Shown here in pieces: positions 10,593 through 25,500 of a stretch of DNA of 64,000 nucleotides (its first letter is position 1; the number at the start of each line of letters is the position of its first letter). The DNA comes from Baylisascaris procyonis (taxonomy: Eukaryota > Nematoda > Chromadorea > Rhabditida > Ascarididae), in contig JAZARR010000074.1 of NCBI GenBank assembly GCA_037389465.1, forward strand, positions 6,324,001 to 6,388,000. Direction: 5' to 3'. Under the pieces are notes generated by a model that made no database searches, had not been told where the DNA came from, and saw nothing but the letters and a program-made list of their open reading frames with translations. A program made the translations under genes and the position numbers.

Positions 10593-13500
10593 CTGAAAAG
10601 TATAGCAAGTAAATAGACATCAAATTAAGAGCGAAGAAAGGCATTTAGATGCGAAAGTATAACTTAGCATTTAAAATAAAGCCAACCCATAATGACCCAG
10701 ACATCCCACAACACTTAGCTTATCTTACTTCTTTAATTCCCCTCTCCCATCATAATCTGAACTTATGGTAAAACGTTTGAACAAATGTAATGAATACTTA
10801 CCTCAGTTGGAAGCTCGACTAATTCGAATTTTTCAGTAAGTTCAGGCGAAATGCCAGATGCAAGAGCGAACACTGCACTCCCCGAGAAAAGTAAACTGTA
10901 GAGCATAGGTTTATTCTCCATTAGGCTCTCCATGAACGGTCGTCCCTGAAAATTAATGCAGATATGTTATTCAACCAGGGGACATCGATAGTATATGGGA
11001 AAATATCGACTACATGTCCCGAGGTATAATCTATCTCAAGTTATTAGAAAAGATTTTGGATTGAGGGGATTTATGCAGAGTCCTCCGACAATTTAGGTCA
11101 GCAAAAGTTTCTAAGGAAGACACCTCAAAGTAAAATTATTTCAAATCTTCCCAAGAACGAACTTCTGAATCGTTTGCTGTGTCTTAATGGTGAAATTTAT
11201 GTGTGTTTCGAGATCAGTTAAAACCATAAACGCTTTTCTTTCTTCGTCTAAAATCATTCTGAAGTACAGCTGAAGGCCCAGACTGAATCTTCATAGAAGA
11301 TAGATTTATATACATAAGGCCCACAAGTCCCTCTCCCCTCCCTTCCCCAACAATTTCCCATTTTTCCAAAAAGGAATTATAAACGAGTAGAAACTTTTGA
11401 TGAGGTTCCTGCAATCGGACTTTAATGATAGTTCATCGAACAGCAAAACAAACATTTTACTAAAGCTTCATAAAATATAAGCACAACAAATCTTTTGTTT
11501 GAGAATTTAAACGAATCCGTACTGCAAAGCTAAATAGCAAAAATTATAAGCCTCGTGGATTTCATGCTATCCTGAAGAGACTAGGAAACTTGTAATGCTC
11601 ACTCCTTACTGTAACGATTCGGTAGTATTTTATAGATCTAAATGATTCGACGAATGATACGGAGAAAATCCCTCAACAGAATGCAACAACTTAAATATTC
11701 TCTGCCTAAATGTTAAAAAATAAAAATGAAACGGACTTCTAAAAGAAAAAAATGGAAAAAAGAAAAAACAAAACAAAACAAACACGATAATTGACAGCAA
11801 ATGTGGAAACTTGCAACGCCATAGCCATCACGTAAACCGCGGAATTCAACAAATTAGGTTTAAATTCGGCATCCAAATCAATTTTCTCACTGAAAAAAAT
11901 TCACTAGTAATTGAATGATATGTCATCGGTTAAAGCTCCTCAACTGATTAAAAAAAAATTAACACTTTAAAGAGCAAGGAATTCACTCTCCTCCCCCACT
12001 TTCGCATCTCTAACATAAAGAAGCAAGTTTCTCATCTTAGAAAAAGCATCTCTTGTCTTTCCTACATACGATAAAATAAAATCGGGATATAATTGCGAAA
12101 GTAACGAACAAAACTTTATTCTTTAAGAATTTTTTAACTTAATAAAATCTTGTGCATTTGTAAACAAACCGTGGTTCTGCGGTATGAGCTTGTTGAACAA
12201 CGTAGAGTAGACAACCGAAATGCACAACAAACTGCAATGAAACCGTCAATAGTGTATACGCGTTGAAGATATTCGGAATCGGTCGTTGCTTTGCCAATGT
12301 TTTTAATGGCTGAAAAGATATTCATTCCATTTGATACATCGTATAATGATCGCAAATCCCTTAAAGTGGTCATTCGAACTTTTTACTGCGGTCTTTGCCA
12401 TCGGGAATGGACGATGATAGTATAGAGTATAAAACAATACGGTACTAAAGAAAACGGATGGTAACAAGAAAGGTAGGGTAAAAGGTCTAAAAGGTCTACA
12501 CCTAATCTATCTGCTACCCATCTCGATAAGTAAAAGAAATTTTTGAAAAAAAAAAAATCAGAATTATGACCTATACATAAGGGTAAACTTTGGAACTAAA
12601 TAAAATAATAAGTAAAGAATTAGATCTCTTTAAAATTGAAATACAAGCACTCAGCGCTTTTTAAATGAGATCATATACACCTACAACAATGCTATTAAAG
12701 AAAGATTAAAAACAGCGAAATATGCGTACCCTCGATCGAGAGATAAATAAGAAGCAAGCGGCAAGAAGCAATCCTTGAATAGTTGCCTGTGCATCCGAAA
12801 ATTTTATACCATCCAAATATAGTACACTTTGACTATACGCTAAAACGAGTGCATTCAATGCGAGAATCTTGAACATTTGCAGTGTTGTCACCAACGTACA
12901 TCGACCTTGTTTGATTACGTGACAAACTGAAAAAAGAAAGATACATATAAAACGATAACAACCAGCCAGCTGAACAACTTACTTAGAAGCTGCTTCCTTC
13001 ACCTATCAAACTACCTACCTTATTCTTGCACACTCAATACAACCTTGACGGTTTATGAGTGACACTCTAATTTCCTCGAAATTCATTTATCAGAAGAGAA
13101 GGAGATATGTGCCTCATAAGGAAGAGAAGCGCAATTAAGACGTGCTGAAAACACTCTACTGAACTGCCAAAACAAAAGAACAACTAACTTGACTGCAAGG
13201 AAGTGTACTTAGATGTGAACGGTGCAGCAACTGAAGCATCTCCAAGCCTCACCACTTGCGCCTTTTCCTCTTCTTCAAGTTCCTTCATCATCTGCTCGAG
13301 GCGGCGTGTAGCTGCATTCGCCATCGGTGCGTGTCTTAAATAAATCACATCCGAGGTGTAGTAATGCTTCCCAAAATATTTCAAAGTCGGAAATTCAAAT
13401 CTATACCACAATCTTGCAAGTCTTTATCTCAAAACTGAAACTTCAAAAAAAAAAATCACATGACTTCCGCCACAGCTTGAATCTTTATGCTGAACAAGCA

Positions 13501-16500
13501 TGAATCTCACGAATGGAAAAGCGCATAAATCCCAAATGGGAATTAAATATGAGATGATATATTCTAACGATGTCACCGAACGATCCAAATCTTTATAGAC
13601 ACACTTTTTACTATCCATTTTTGTAATTTCTTTTCGATAGCAGAAGCACATTTTCATGTCACATACGGAAAAATGCACAGTAAACGCTGACCGTCTGGGC
13701 AAGATGGGGAACACGCAAATTCAAGGCCACAACTATATAACGAAGTAATAACTGGAAACAGCTAGGCTCCACCCGATCTGTTCGCCTAGGTATAACTCTT
13801 TAAGTATCTCCATTTCTAGCAGCTCAACCTTTCCTCGCACTTATAGCACTCTAACCAAAGCGTATACCTTATTTATGGAGACAACTGAATGCAAGAAGGA
13901 CAATGACTATCGATTTCAATCACTGTCGCAGCAAAAATCAAACAGCAATTTTCGAGCCAGTTGAAGCTCATCGGCCATACCTTGTCTGCCTGGCTCCAGT
14001 GGGCGCGTCATTCCTTCGTGCCGAATGTGAACCGAGTGGCCTTCTAACACCACCAGCACCAGGCCCTACAGGTCCATGCCCATGCGACGAGAGCATGTGG
14101 TTCATTTGAGGACCTGTATTTGCCGCTGCTGCTGTCGCTTGTGCTCCTTCTTCCTTCTTTTTACGTCTCTCCTCGGCTTTCGTTGCGTCGAATGGATGCG
14201 AAAGCAATGCAACACCTAGAAAAAGAATGTAACACCTTTTTTAAAATATATACTTACTGCACTTCCTAGTCACTAACAATATTAATATTCATCACATAAT
14301 ATTAGATTCAATCTTTAGATTTGCAGTTCTATGACTCCACATCTGCAATCGTGCTGTACTTATTGCCTTTATAAGCCATTCTCAATAACTGTACAGATCC
14401 GAAGTGAAGAAAAGTTGCCGCCTAGATTTTCTTCGCCTCAACCCACAACGTTCCTGCGCTCAGAAATACACATCTAAATTCTTCTCCACGTCAACGTTAA
14501 TCCAAATAAACGCATACTTCTTGACGAACGACAACGTTCTCTTACAAGTATCGACGACTGAGGCACTATTTATATGAACTCATCCGGAAGGGTAACATCC
14601 ATCATAAGAAGTTACAACCTTTCAAGCTCTTCTCTTATTTCAAAAATATGCCAAAGAAAAACATCGCTAATCATCAAAACGAAGCACTAACCGACATTTG
14701 CATGTTTAAGAGCACCGACATCATTCGTACCATCACCGCACATCAACGTTATCCAACCAAGGGCTTTCAATTCGTTTATTATACGCTCCTTTGAAAAATA
14801 ATTATATAAAATACACTAAAAGAAAATCCCTCATAAAAAAGAGCAACAATCTTCAAGCGATCCCACTAAAAAGTGAGCATAACTGTTTGCAATAAAACTG
14901 TTTACAACTGAACGTCGAATAAATAAGTAACAACCTCAAACAAGAGTCGATTTATTTATGCAATCAAATTTACATATAAAAAACATAAGACAAGAAGCAA
15001 ACCTTTTGTTTTGGTGCCATTCGAGCAAATACGGTGATATGTTGAAGGATTTGCCGAAAGAATGGTAGATGATTTTGCAAAAGATGTGAAAATGCCTGAA
15101 ACTAATTACTTCTAAGTTACGACTCAAGCAAACAAATAATTCATCGATAAAAGAATCAACAATCCCTAATAATATTTTAGGCTTTCTTTACACTCTCTTT
15201 CATCTGAGCAAACGCCATCACACACTTCAACACAGCCACTTTTCACCGAATCAACAGTGCGCGATTCTCTGTCCTAGGTACTGACATCACCGATCACACA
15301 TACCATCATCTCTTTCATTAGCAAAACATTCCACTTTTTTCCTTTATTCCCCTAATCAACAGCAATGAAATGGCTCATATATACCTAACTAAATAACGAC
15401 GCTATGAAAAAATTCACTCGACACTTTTCCAATAAATATTTGCCTCACCATACACAACAAAAAAAGGAAAAAAAAACGCCCCAACAAAATTATAATAAAC
15501 TTGTATCATTATCAACGAACTCAGAAAAGCAATACCTCCATTGAGTGTGCTGTTCTGAAGCATTTTAACAAACGTTTCTTTACTGATATTTCCGATGGTA
15601 TATCTGGTTAACACTAGCTAAATTGCATATTTCATATATAAATTAAGCGAAAGCCCAAAACAGTTTTGAAACGAACCACTCCAGTGATGCAAAATTCGTG
15701 ATCAACGATAAATGACTTTAGTTCCGACTTCGTCTTTGGTACCAATTCGAATTCGAGCTCTCCATTTACCGATTTCCACCGCCATTCTCCATCATTTCCT
15801 AAAGAAAACACTTGTCAGAATAAACAACGCCAATACTAGCTTTGCTGATATGAATTACAGTGAGTGTGCAACCTTCACAAACAGAAGTCATGACGCTTAA
15901 ACAATACTGGGCCACCAAACTTTTCTCGAAAATTTTGACTTTTTTCCATATTTCCCAAATCTTTGCATGTGTCTTCAGGATTGCGAACACCTCCCCCCCC
16001 CCCCCACTAGAAACTCATTAACGGTCACGGAGATATAAATTTAAAATTCTTTATTCATAAGTGAACTTACCATGAGGCTCATCTAGCACCAATGTAGGTA
16101 ACGATTTCTTCGTGAATCGAAGCACTTTCGCTACGTGACAAGCAGTCAAAGGGTTATCACCCGTTATCATGATCACTCTATGAGATGAATCGATTATCTC
16201 CTTCACAATCACCTTAGTATCCGGCTTTAGAGGACATGAGATCACAACAAATCCAGCGAACTTCAAGTCACGCTCAAAATCCTCACGTTTCTTGTCGCGA
16301 ATCTGAAAAAAAAACAACAACTATAAACTACCATTTGACGAAAATTCGCGCTTAATAAAACATTATTTCCATTATTCAGGCACACTTCAACTACCACAAC
16401 ACTTTAGGTATCCAAATATTTATTGCTCACAGGAAGGTGGAAATTCACTCATCTCCTGATGTCTGAGAATAATAGCTAATTAACAACCAATTGACAAATG

Positions 16501-19500
16501 AGAAAAAACCCATCTAATATTTGTAAAAGACCCATCCACTTTGTGTTGCCTAAGCGGTCACATAAGGCACTTAATCAATGAAACAACTGAACCCTCCCCA
16601 CTAAGAATATAATCTAAAAATGTAAAAAAAAGCCAAGTAATGTGAGAAAACAATATGTGATATCCCAACACCGAAATCTATTTCCACAATGCAGTTACTA
16701 CATCACCAACCAATTGCAATTAGTGAAGCTCTTTTTCACCAATCACTCCATCAGGTGACCGTATCACAAGGATCAGCTGATTTACGACCGTTTACATAAA
16801 TGATTAGGCACAATTCACCTTACTCAACGACTAGTGAATATAATAGATTAAGCCACCTACATCACTTCCTTTCCTCCCTCTAATTAACGCAATGCAGTCA
16901 ATCACAGATTTCTACACTTTCAGGATGTAAGCCCGTATCAAGCTGCAAACAACCACGAGAGGAATTTTGATATTTTGCACAAACATTGAAAACATCGAAG
17001 GTCTCAGGAATATTATAATAAGATCGTTCGGTTATACGAAATTTCGGTGCGTTTGCTAATTGGTTTGTTGTAAACAAAAAACATTCAAAGTTCATTCACT
17101 GTTCACTCGGCCAGTATTAAATAATAGTGGAAGTACAACCTCAACTTATGATAGTGCAAAAATGATCTCTGGCAACTTATTAGTGAACAAGCTTCAGGTT
17201 TCCGCCAAGAGAAGTGAACCACAAACTTTCGGAAAACATGTGAAGATGAGGAAGAGAAAAGAGGTGGAAAGGGAGGAGAGGGACCGATGGAAGGGTAAGA
17301 CAACTGAAATATATTCTAGCGATGCATGGATCAAACTAAGAAATTTCACAAAAAGCAAGCAGCATAGCATTCGTTCGAATTGCTACTCCATACGTCAATA
17401 GATGCCAAATTTACTGAATAAAACCTCATTAATAAAACACAAAATAATAACCTCCTGATAGCTGAGTGTGCCGACCTCCTTAATAGCCAATGCTAATACC
17501 CTTGCACCTTGACGTGTTAATTGCTGATATGTGTCGTCATAATCATCCGGCACACTTGCGTACTTAAATTTATTGCGCATTATTCAGCAAACACTACCAA
17601 CTTTGATATCAATCCTCATATATATTACTTTTCAAAAATTTGCAATAATTGAATAAAAGAAAATATATTGACCGAGTCTTACAACACCATATTTACTTAT
17701 CTCAGAATAAAATTTCTCAAACAGCTCATGTTTCTCATACAACCTATGAACGAATAGGTAAAGCATTGATTAACAAGGTAATAAATGAACGTAACCTAAC
17801 TACGAACATATGAATGCTGCATATAAATAACTATAAATATATAAAAATGTAAGTATAAATATAAATATGAACGTGAACAACAAATAAATAAATAAATAAA
17901 CATATATATATATATATAGCGTAAATTAAATGAAACTAACCATAATTTTAAGGGTTTCAGGTGCACCCTTGACGGCAACAAGATGCTTGGTATCACTTGT
18001 ACCAGGGACCATATAGCCGGCAATCACCGTCATTCGTTTCATTGCTGATGAAAAATGATAACGATGAAAAATTTTCAGCGGCAACATTTTCGATTTCTTC
18101 GGAATTACCGTATCATCTGCAATATTACAACATTATCCTCCCTCGTGCTGATCTCCTCCTCTGCTTTATTCTCCCTTCTGCCCCTGTTAAAAAGCGCATT
18201 ACTTCCTACTTAAAATTCTTAGTCCAACCTTAATAACTCGTAAGCTCTCTCTAATAACATGAGCAATGCCATCGGCAGGCAATTATTGCCGTAAAAACTC
18301 ATCGCGACATGCAATCAATTTCGGCAGGTGGTTAACTTATCTATGGCAACGGTTGCACAGCAGCATCAATTAACCATCAGGTAATAAGCAACTGAGCAAT
18401 CAGCTTTTCTTTAACCTATTGTCCACATAAAAAAGATTTAAAAAATCTGAAGCTTATAAACGACAAGCATAGATGCCATACTCTTAGTAAGATTCCAGTC
18501 GGCCCAACTTAAGCATGCCTTTTCGAGAGGATCACCCACGAGCTCTTCATCAAAACGAACGAGGCTATGACAAGCGACGAGCACTTGTAAGGATTCGGGT
18601 GGAACATCTGCCGGAGAACGAATTATTGCCGATTCCTCCTCACCTTCTTTGGAATTCGCCAGAGCAATTCCTAAGCAACAAATTTGATGATAAGATCATA
18701 GATAGATCACCAAAATATATTGCGACCCAAATCTTAAACTATTCATAGGCCCTATTTCATTAAGTACTGCTCTCACTAACAGCAATTTTCGAGCACTCTT
18801 TGAAGATAAATAATCTCGCAAAGCAATAACATAAGGATAAACAAGCAAGTAACACAAATAATAAGCAAATATGCAAGATAACACCATCAATGTTGATAGG
18901 TACATTAATTAATCTACTACGTTCAAAAATTCTTTAAAAGAACGATCGGATGATGAAAGGGGAACTGGAAATCAACGGTCGAGGATGAAAAAGGAAAATA
19001 CAAGAAAAATATAATAGAAAAATGTTCACAACGAATTTATGATAAAATCATCATTCAACGTACCCTCAACAACAAGATTATCGGTCGTTAATGTTCCTGT
19101 CTTATCAAAACAACAAACGTCAATCTTTCCAGCGAATGGAATTCGGAATGGTTCTGTACAAAATACTCCTATAATAAATAAAGTATTTGCCATTATTATA
19201 AAAGAATTACAGAGTGATTCTTCGATATCATTTTTTTCTTTACTCATTTATAGAGCTATATAATATTCAAATTCAGATTAATATCCGTAGAAAAGAATCT
19301 AAAAGTGAGGAATTTCTTGAATTCAATCTAAAGAATTCAAACGATAGCAATCGAAGAAATACTATCGATATTGGGATAAACACCTGTGATTGGCACCGCT
19401 TCAGCAGGCAATTTTTTCACAAACGGAAAAACATCCAATGGAATAATGAAAAACGTTGTGCAAAAATCACTACGAGGTTAAAAACGTTCCAAATAAAACG

Positions 19501-22500
19501 AGAAAGGGCTATGAATAATTGTCAAGATCTTGCTCCGGGTTTAGTTCTTCTGATCTTGAAAGTTCCTTGCTGGAGCAAGGCTCTCGCTGGAAAAGTGAGC
19601 AGAAGCAAAGGCTAGATTTTTTCACAGTTGGAACCGGTGCTCGATTCGGAGCTAACTTCAAAAGGTAAGCGAGGCCGGACCTAAGAATTTCGGCAACTGA
19701 AGCTAAGTTATTCCGAAAGGTGAAGCTACAACTGACGTTTCGACTTCACCACGAACCAAAGCGAAGTCGAGGCAATTCTTTGAAGCTTTACCTGACTGCC
19801 AATTAAAAAAACAATCCTAGTTAGTGTTAGTGCATACCAGGACTGTTAAACTATCAACTTAAAATCTATAACTAAACAAATAAACATAAAAAATGATAAC
19901 CAACCTAATTTTTGTAATGCCATTAGAGAATTGTTAACGGCAAGCGATAATTCGATTGGCAATTCGGGTGGTATAACACTCGTCAGAATAAGTGAACATT
20001 CGAGAAATAGTTTATACTTGCTTCGAGATTCGTCCTCACTTCCTATAATACAATATATAAACATCATGATGTGATCATTGAATAAAATATATACTCTGAA
20101 AAAATATTAGAAAGAAGGGGTTTCTTTTAGATTAAAGAATATTACAAGTAGCTTATATCGCTCACAAAATGCAAAAAATTTGCTCAAATTTGACGCCAAA
20201 TCAATTGCACTAATATCTAGTGAAGAGGCCGTAAACAACTTAAATCAGCATACTTAAGGAAAAACATGTTCTTTGCTTTGCTCCCTTCCCCTCTATTTCC
20301 CAAGCACTTCGAATCTTCAATTGGTAACTAGATACCACATCACCTCATAAGATACTGAATGCAACTATAGTGAAGAGTTGACTATACTTCATAGCGCACA
20401 TATACTGAAAATGCACAAAATTGTACCTTTAATCCATAGATAAGCCGACGCAGCAATAGCGAATACAAGAAGGAAAAGGATGAATGCGAAAGTTTCAAGA
20501 TTATTCGCTGTGACACGTTTCACTCCGAACATTATTGTACGTAGTAGACGACCCTGACTTGTGTTGAAACCTGTTCGCAACACAAAACAAATACAACCTC
20601 CATCCGGTGCCTTCATCCCCGCTTCGTTTTTTGCTGGAACGACATCAATTGCAATGAGACATAAAGCATTAAAAATTAATAAATAGAAAAAGGCTGATTA
20701 AATGTTTTTTTACCTCGATAGGCAAATGCTTGAAAGCTAATCCTGATCATTTATACCCCACACACTATGAATTCATTTTTACATCCATTTAATTACATAA
20801 ACAATCAACACCTCGCAATAAAACAATAGACATCCACACATTTCCAACCTTTACGTTCATAACCACACCTTCTACGAGGATCTGAATCCTCATTCTACAG
20901 CATTCTATAGCCACAGCAATATCTCCTAGATCCCTCGAATATGCTATCGGGTCTCTCATGATTAAAAACCAACATTTATTTATCACTTGATAAGGAAGAG
21001 ACCTAGTACGCAGTATATAGCTTACCCGGAGGCGAGTGTTGTACCACTTTTGTACCGCCAAAAATAACATGCAAACGGCTATCCGAATCGAAATCAAAAT
21101 ATCGTGACCTCTCAACATCTTCTATTGGCTCCTAGAAAAATGGAATGCAAGCATCAAGAACAATGTAGATCAAAATGATGGATCTTCAAATCAACACCGT
21201 TTTATATTTCTGCACTGACAAACATTAAAAAAGACAATTGTTAAACTTCATCTCTCATAAAATACAGAAAGTTTAATCTGCCAAACGTACGTTTACCTAC
21301 ATGAAGAAATATCCCCCCCCCCCTTCCTCATCTTTTTTCCGCCTCTGCATGGTCGAGTTCCAGGATTTAAAGCTTTCAATTCAATGTTAAGCACTCGTTT
21401 ACTTTAAATATCCATGCAACGGATAGAAGCGTTTATATAAAAGGTATATACTAGGGCTAGGAAATTCGTATAAGACGAATACACTGTATGATACAGTGTT
21501 TCGTTTAAGGGGCAGGAGACCGTCCTACATTCGTTGCTCGCCCTCGCGCACAATTACCCCCCTCCCCCGATCGCAATCGTCCACTAGTAAGCACTGCTAA
21601 GATAGAGCGAATTTTAGGATTATTGGATTTTGATGACCAAAACAGAAATATAGACCAATTTCTAATTCCAGTTTTATGAAGCAAAACAGCAAATAGACGA
21701 TGATAACGTGATCCAGTATAGATGAGACCAGGCAGAGGTATAGTGTGGCTTTGTACTCTATTCCGCCAATACAATCACACTGACTCAGAAAACATATGTT
21801 TATTTCACTATCAACCATTATTCGTCCTACCATCAAGCTTGTTTGGCTCACTATCACCGAGCAAGAAAAACTTTTTTGCTAGCTATCAGCCACCAACAAA
21901 AGCTTACTAGACACTATCAACAATCAGCAAATGGCTCAAAACTAACGCTGCAGCATAGACAAATGCAGTTAAAGAAGACGCAATACGAACCTTCATTTGT
22001 GGTACACTTTCGCCGGTCAGCATAGACTCGTCAACGATACACGGTCCTCTTAACAGAAGTAAATCACACGGCACTGCCTGCTCGTCAGGGGAGCGACCTT
22101 AAACAATTGCAGTATTATAAACCTTTAAGCATCTAGAAGTGTGAGCCACGCAAATGCGAGTGCAAACCTTTCAATGCGCAATGAACAAGAAAAAAGAAAG
22201 CCATTTTCCTTCAGAAATTTTCCTCAACCCTTTCTAGCATCAATCGTTCAGGTAATTACAACAATATTCCGGTCACATATTGCTCTGAGGAGTTGCACTC
22301 GCTAACGACCAATTTCTCTGTGCCTAAAACACAGCAACTTTTGGAGACTGTCTCCAATACATGTCATTTCAAAACTGCGAAAAAATAGAACGACCATCTT
22401 AAAGCCTAAAGTAAATCTTATTTAAGTTACATGGCTAGGCAGTAACCAAATATTATATGCAGGTTACATGGTGGTAATGGCCACTTTTCTCTGAAAAGAT

Positions 22501-25500
22501 AGGAGTCATTAATGTGGCAGTGAGAAAGGATGCAATGTCTACATTCGGGGCTTTACATATGTTAACACAACGAGGATCAAAGAGAACTGGAGAAGCAAAG
22601 GATGAAAAGCATCAGTGCAAAGTTCAATCGATTATTTTCGACAATCCCCTTCCCCTCTTCTTATCTCAATTTCAAGGCAGAATACCCCTACTTTATTAAT
22701 TGAATACTTTTACTACTTACCTACAGAGACAATATCACCAGGAAGCAGTTCATCACTTCTGATTCGATTCCATCGCTTATTACGATAGGCATAAATTTGA
22801 TATGGTTTATTGCCCATATTATGAATTTCGGACATATTTTTGAGTTGTTGTTTAACAAGAGTCGCTTCGAATGTTATAAGCATCATAAGTGTAAACACCG
22901 AATAATACCACATATCTTCAAGACACCATAATCCAACACAAAACACCTAAAATCGATTAAAAAAATTTATTCAAAAAATATGAGAATGACATTAATTTTT
23001 ATACATTTCAACTGTACGAATTATGCAAATCATAAAACAAACCAAACTTATATAATTGCGTACGTAAATAACAAAGATCGTCTTATTCATGTTTTCCTGG
23101 TTCTATTTCTATGCAAAAGTATGTTACCTGATGAGATGCAATCACAACCTAGACAAAGGTGACAAAAAGCAATTTTGGTGGCCAAAGTAAGTAAAGGAAA
23201 GCAACGCTCTTGCATCACTGTCATGTTCACCTGGTACGTACTTCGATAAATATTTTTTAGTGAACAATCCTCCTCTGCCACCATCTTCCTTCCCACCCCC
23301 TTCCACCATTATTCTGTTCGTTTATTGAAATGGATAAATAATTCACCAACATCGCCCCAATGACTGATCAGTCCTTCCAACTGTGAGCTGAAATCCACCA
23401 GAGAAATTAGCCGGGCAACGACGACACGTTCTGTTATCTTTTAGAAACTGTTGCATAGGCCATCTGTTGTTACTCTTTGCAACTACTATTATCAACTGTT
23501 TAACTACTTTTCAATGTCAACAATCAAATAAACCCACAACCAAATTTCTAAAAAAAATATTCTTCGAGAAATACTTTTGAAAAGCTGCCAAGTCAAAACT
23601 AATAATACATACCTGGAAGACAAAAAAAGGAGCTGTAGCACGCTCCTTAAATAGCTCCATAAACTGTGGTATGACCATCTCCATTCTGAAAATATTCCAG
23701 CTAAAGTAACGCAAAAGCTAACAAAACAAGCACATTTCAACTCAATAAAGAAACTTGCGAATGCATTCTCATCGATAAATTTGGCACGGTAATATTCAAA
23801 CCTCTAGATAAGAATTATTGAAAAGCGCTCCAACAAAAAAAAATTAATCAACTTCATTTTCTTGCTATATGTACTTAATAACTATTAATTGAGTAATTAT
23901 TCGCACGAACATAGTGGATAGTGGAAAGAGGAACGAAGAACGGATAAGTGACGAGATGCGCCTTCGTTTTTATTTAAAAACTTCCATATTTCTTCCAGTG
24001 AAGAATGCGCGACATTAGAATACTCCGCGCACTCCCCTTCAACAAACATCTTTATAAAAAGGGAGCGAGTTAACGATGAAGGTTCTACAGTATCAGCTTT
24101 GCCTGTTAAAGCAATAAAGACACTTGCAAAGTACCTATCCTATGGCTAGGAAACAGTTCCTCTGAGCTTCACCCTATAGATCTAGAAATCATTGCCCTGA
24201 AACAAAAGAAAATACTCACTGATTATCGCCTAAATCCTGTTTTGCTTCGAGAATAGCCTCGTCCGTCTCGAGTCCTTTTGAGTCTTGAAAATAGGCCATC
24301 GGTCTATTCGTATCTAATTCGAACGCTCTGAACGCTTTCCTATCCTCGTCGAATGTATAGTGCACTTTTTGGAATTCAAACCACAGCTTTGTTCGACCAC
24401 CCACTAACTAAAACAATTTATTACATCTAAAATCTCCGTAATAAAATATTTCAGGTCATAATGAACTGAAATCTGAATTATATTCGGAGTTCTTCTGCTC
24501 ACACGTCTTTCTTCATGAATTCTCTTCCGAATATCCACTTGGAAAATTTAACGATGTACAACACTCCCTCCCCATCCCCTCCCCCTCCCTCCCCTCCATT
24601 ATATAAATCTTATCCTAAGGACATGAGATGAGCCCGCTAGCCTTTGAATTATTAGACGCAGACGAGATAATGATTTCAAATCGTAAATAAAAGAGGTTGT
24701 AAGTCGATTAGGCTTGCATAAAAAGAGGCACTACTCCACATGAATAACAGAGGTTTAAACCGCGGTAAATTAAGACCATTCATGATATACATCACATATA
24801 GAATGGAGCAAGCAAATACTACACAAAGCAAACCTTTGTTCTACGTAGAGGAACCATTTCTGCCCATCCATTATTTGGTGTTGGAACCACTTTCACAGTT
24901 GTGGCTTTACGTACATCTGGTTCCTTTAAAAAAAGTTTTAATGCAATGCTCAATTTAGATTGTTCAGTTATTATTTGGCTAAATAAGATGCCAGTTGAGT
25001 ACCCTTTTGGTCATTTCAAATATTATCGCATTCAGTGAATGTCCCCTCCTTCCCCAAAATGTTTGCTTCTCGTCCTATTACTCACTTTCATGTTTCTCCT
25101 AAACTTACGTTGATTTATCAGCTTTTTATATGATAGCCACATATACCAACTTCCCTCTTATTTATGACTCATTATCCACCTGCTATTCCTTTACCTCGAT
25201 TCAATAGTGCAATAATTTTTTACTTATAAAAATCTCTGAAATCATGAGATATAAAGAGATAATGATAACTATTACAAAATCATCACATTCGATCCGCTCA
25301 CATCGTGGCTATACTAATAATGATTAAATAATGGCTCAATAGAGGCTCTCCCTCTTCTGTGATCATCGCTCTGATCAGCGAATCAATCGGTCAATCAATT
25401 CATCATGAAGTCAACCAAACAGAATAACTACTTGATTACAGAATTTATGAGTAATTTCGCGCCCACTTTAACAAGCAAATGAACTAGATATGCAGAAAGA

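Noticed and set aside
15540..15608. Minus-strand frame with [17 protein letters not shown] between ATPase exons 16 and 17
   Set aside because: Exon 16 and exon 17 join directly in phase and match the family; inclusion would add residues not found in P5A ATPases.
17695..17750. Minus-strand frame reading [19 protein letters not shown] in the intron between ATPase exons 13 and 14
   Set aside because: Its phases do not fit either neighbour, and exons 13 and 14 already join without a gap when compared with ATP13A1.
18515..18748. 77-codon plus-strand frame
   Set aside because: It is the antisense shadow of ATPase exon 12; the minus strand carries the recognisable sequence [19 protein letters not shown].
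19214..19615. 133-codon plus-strand open frame
   Set aside because: It lies antisense in an intron of the ATPase gene, overlaps part of exon-flanking sequence, has no domain and is polar/Lys-rich without structure.
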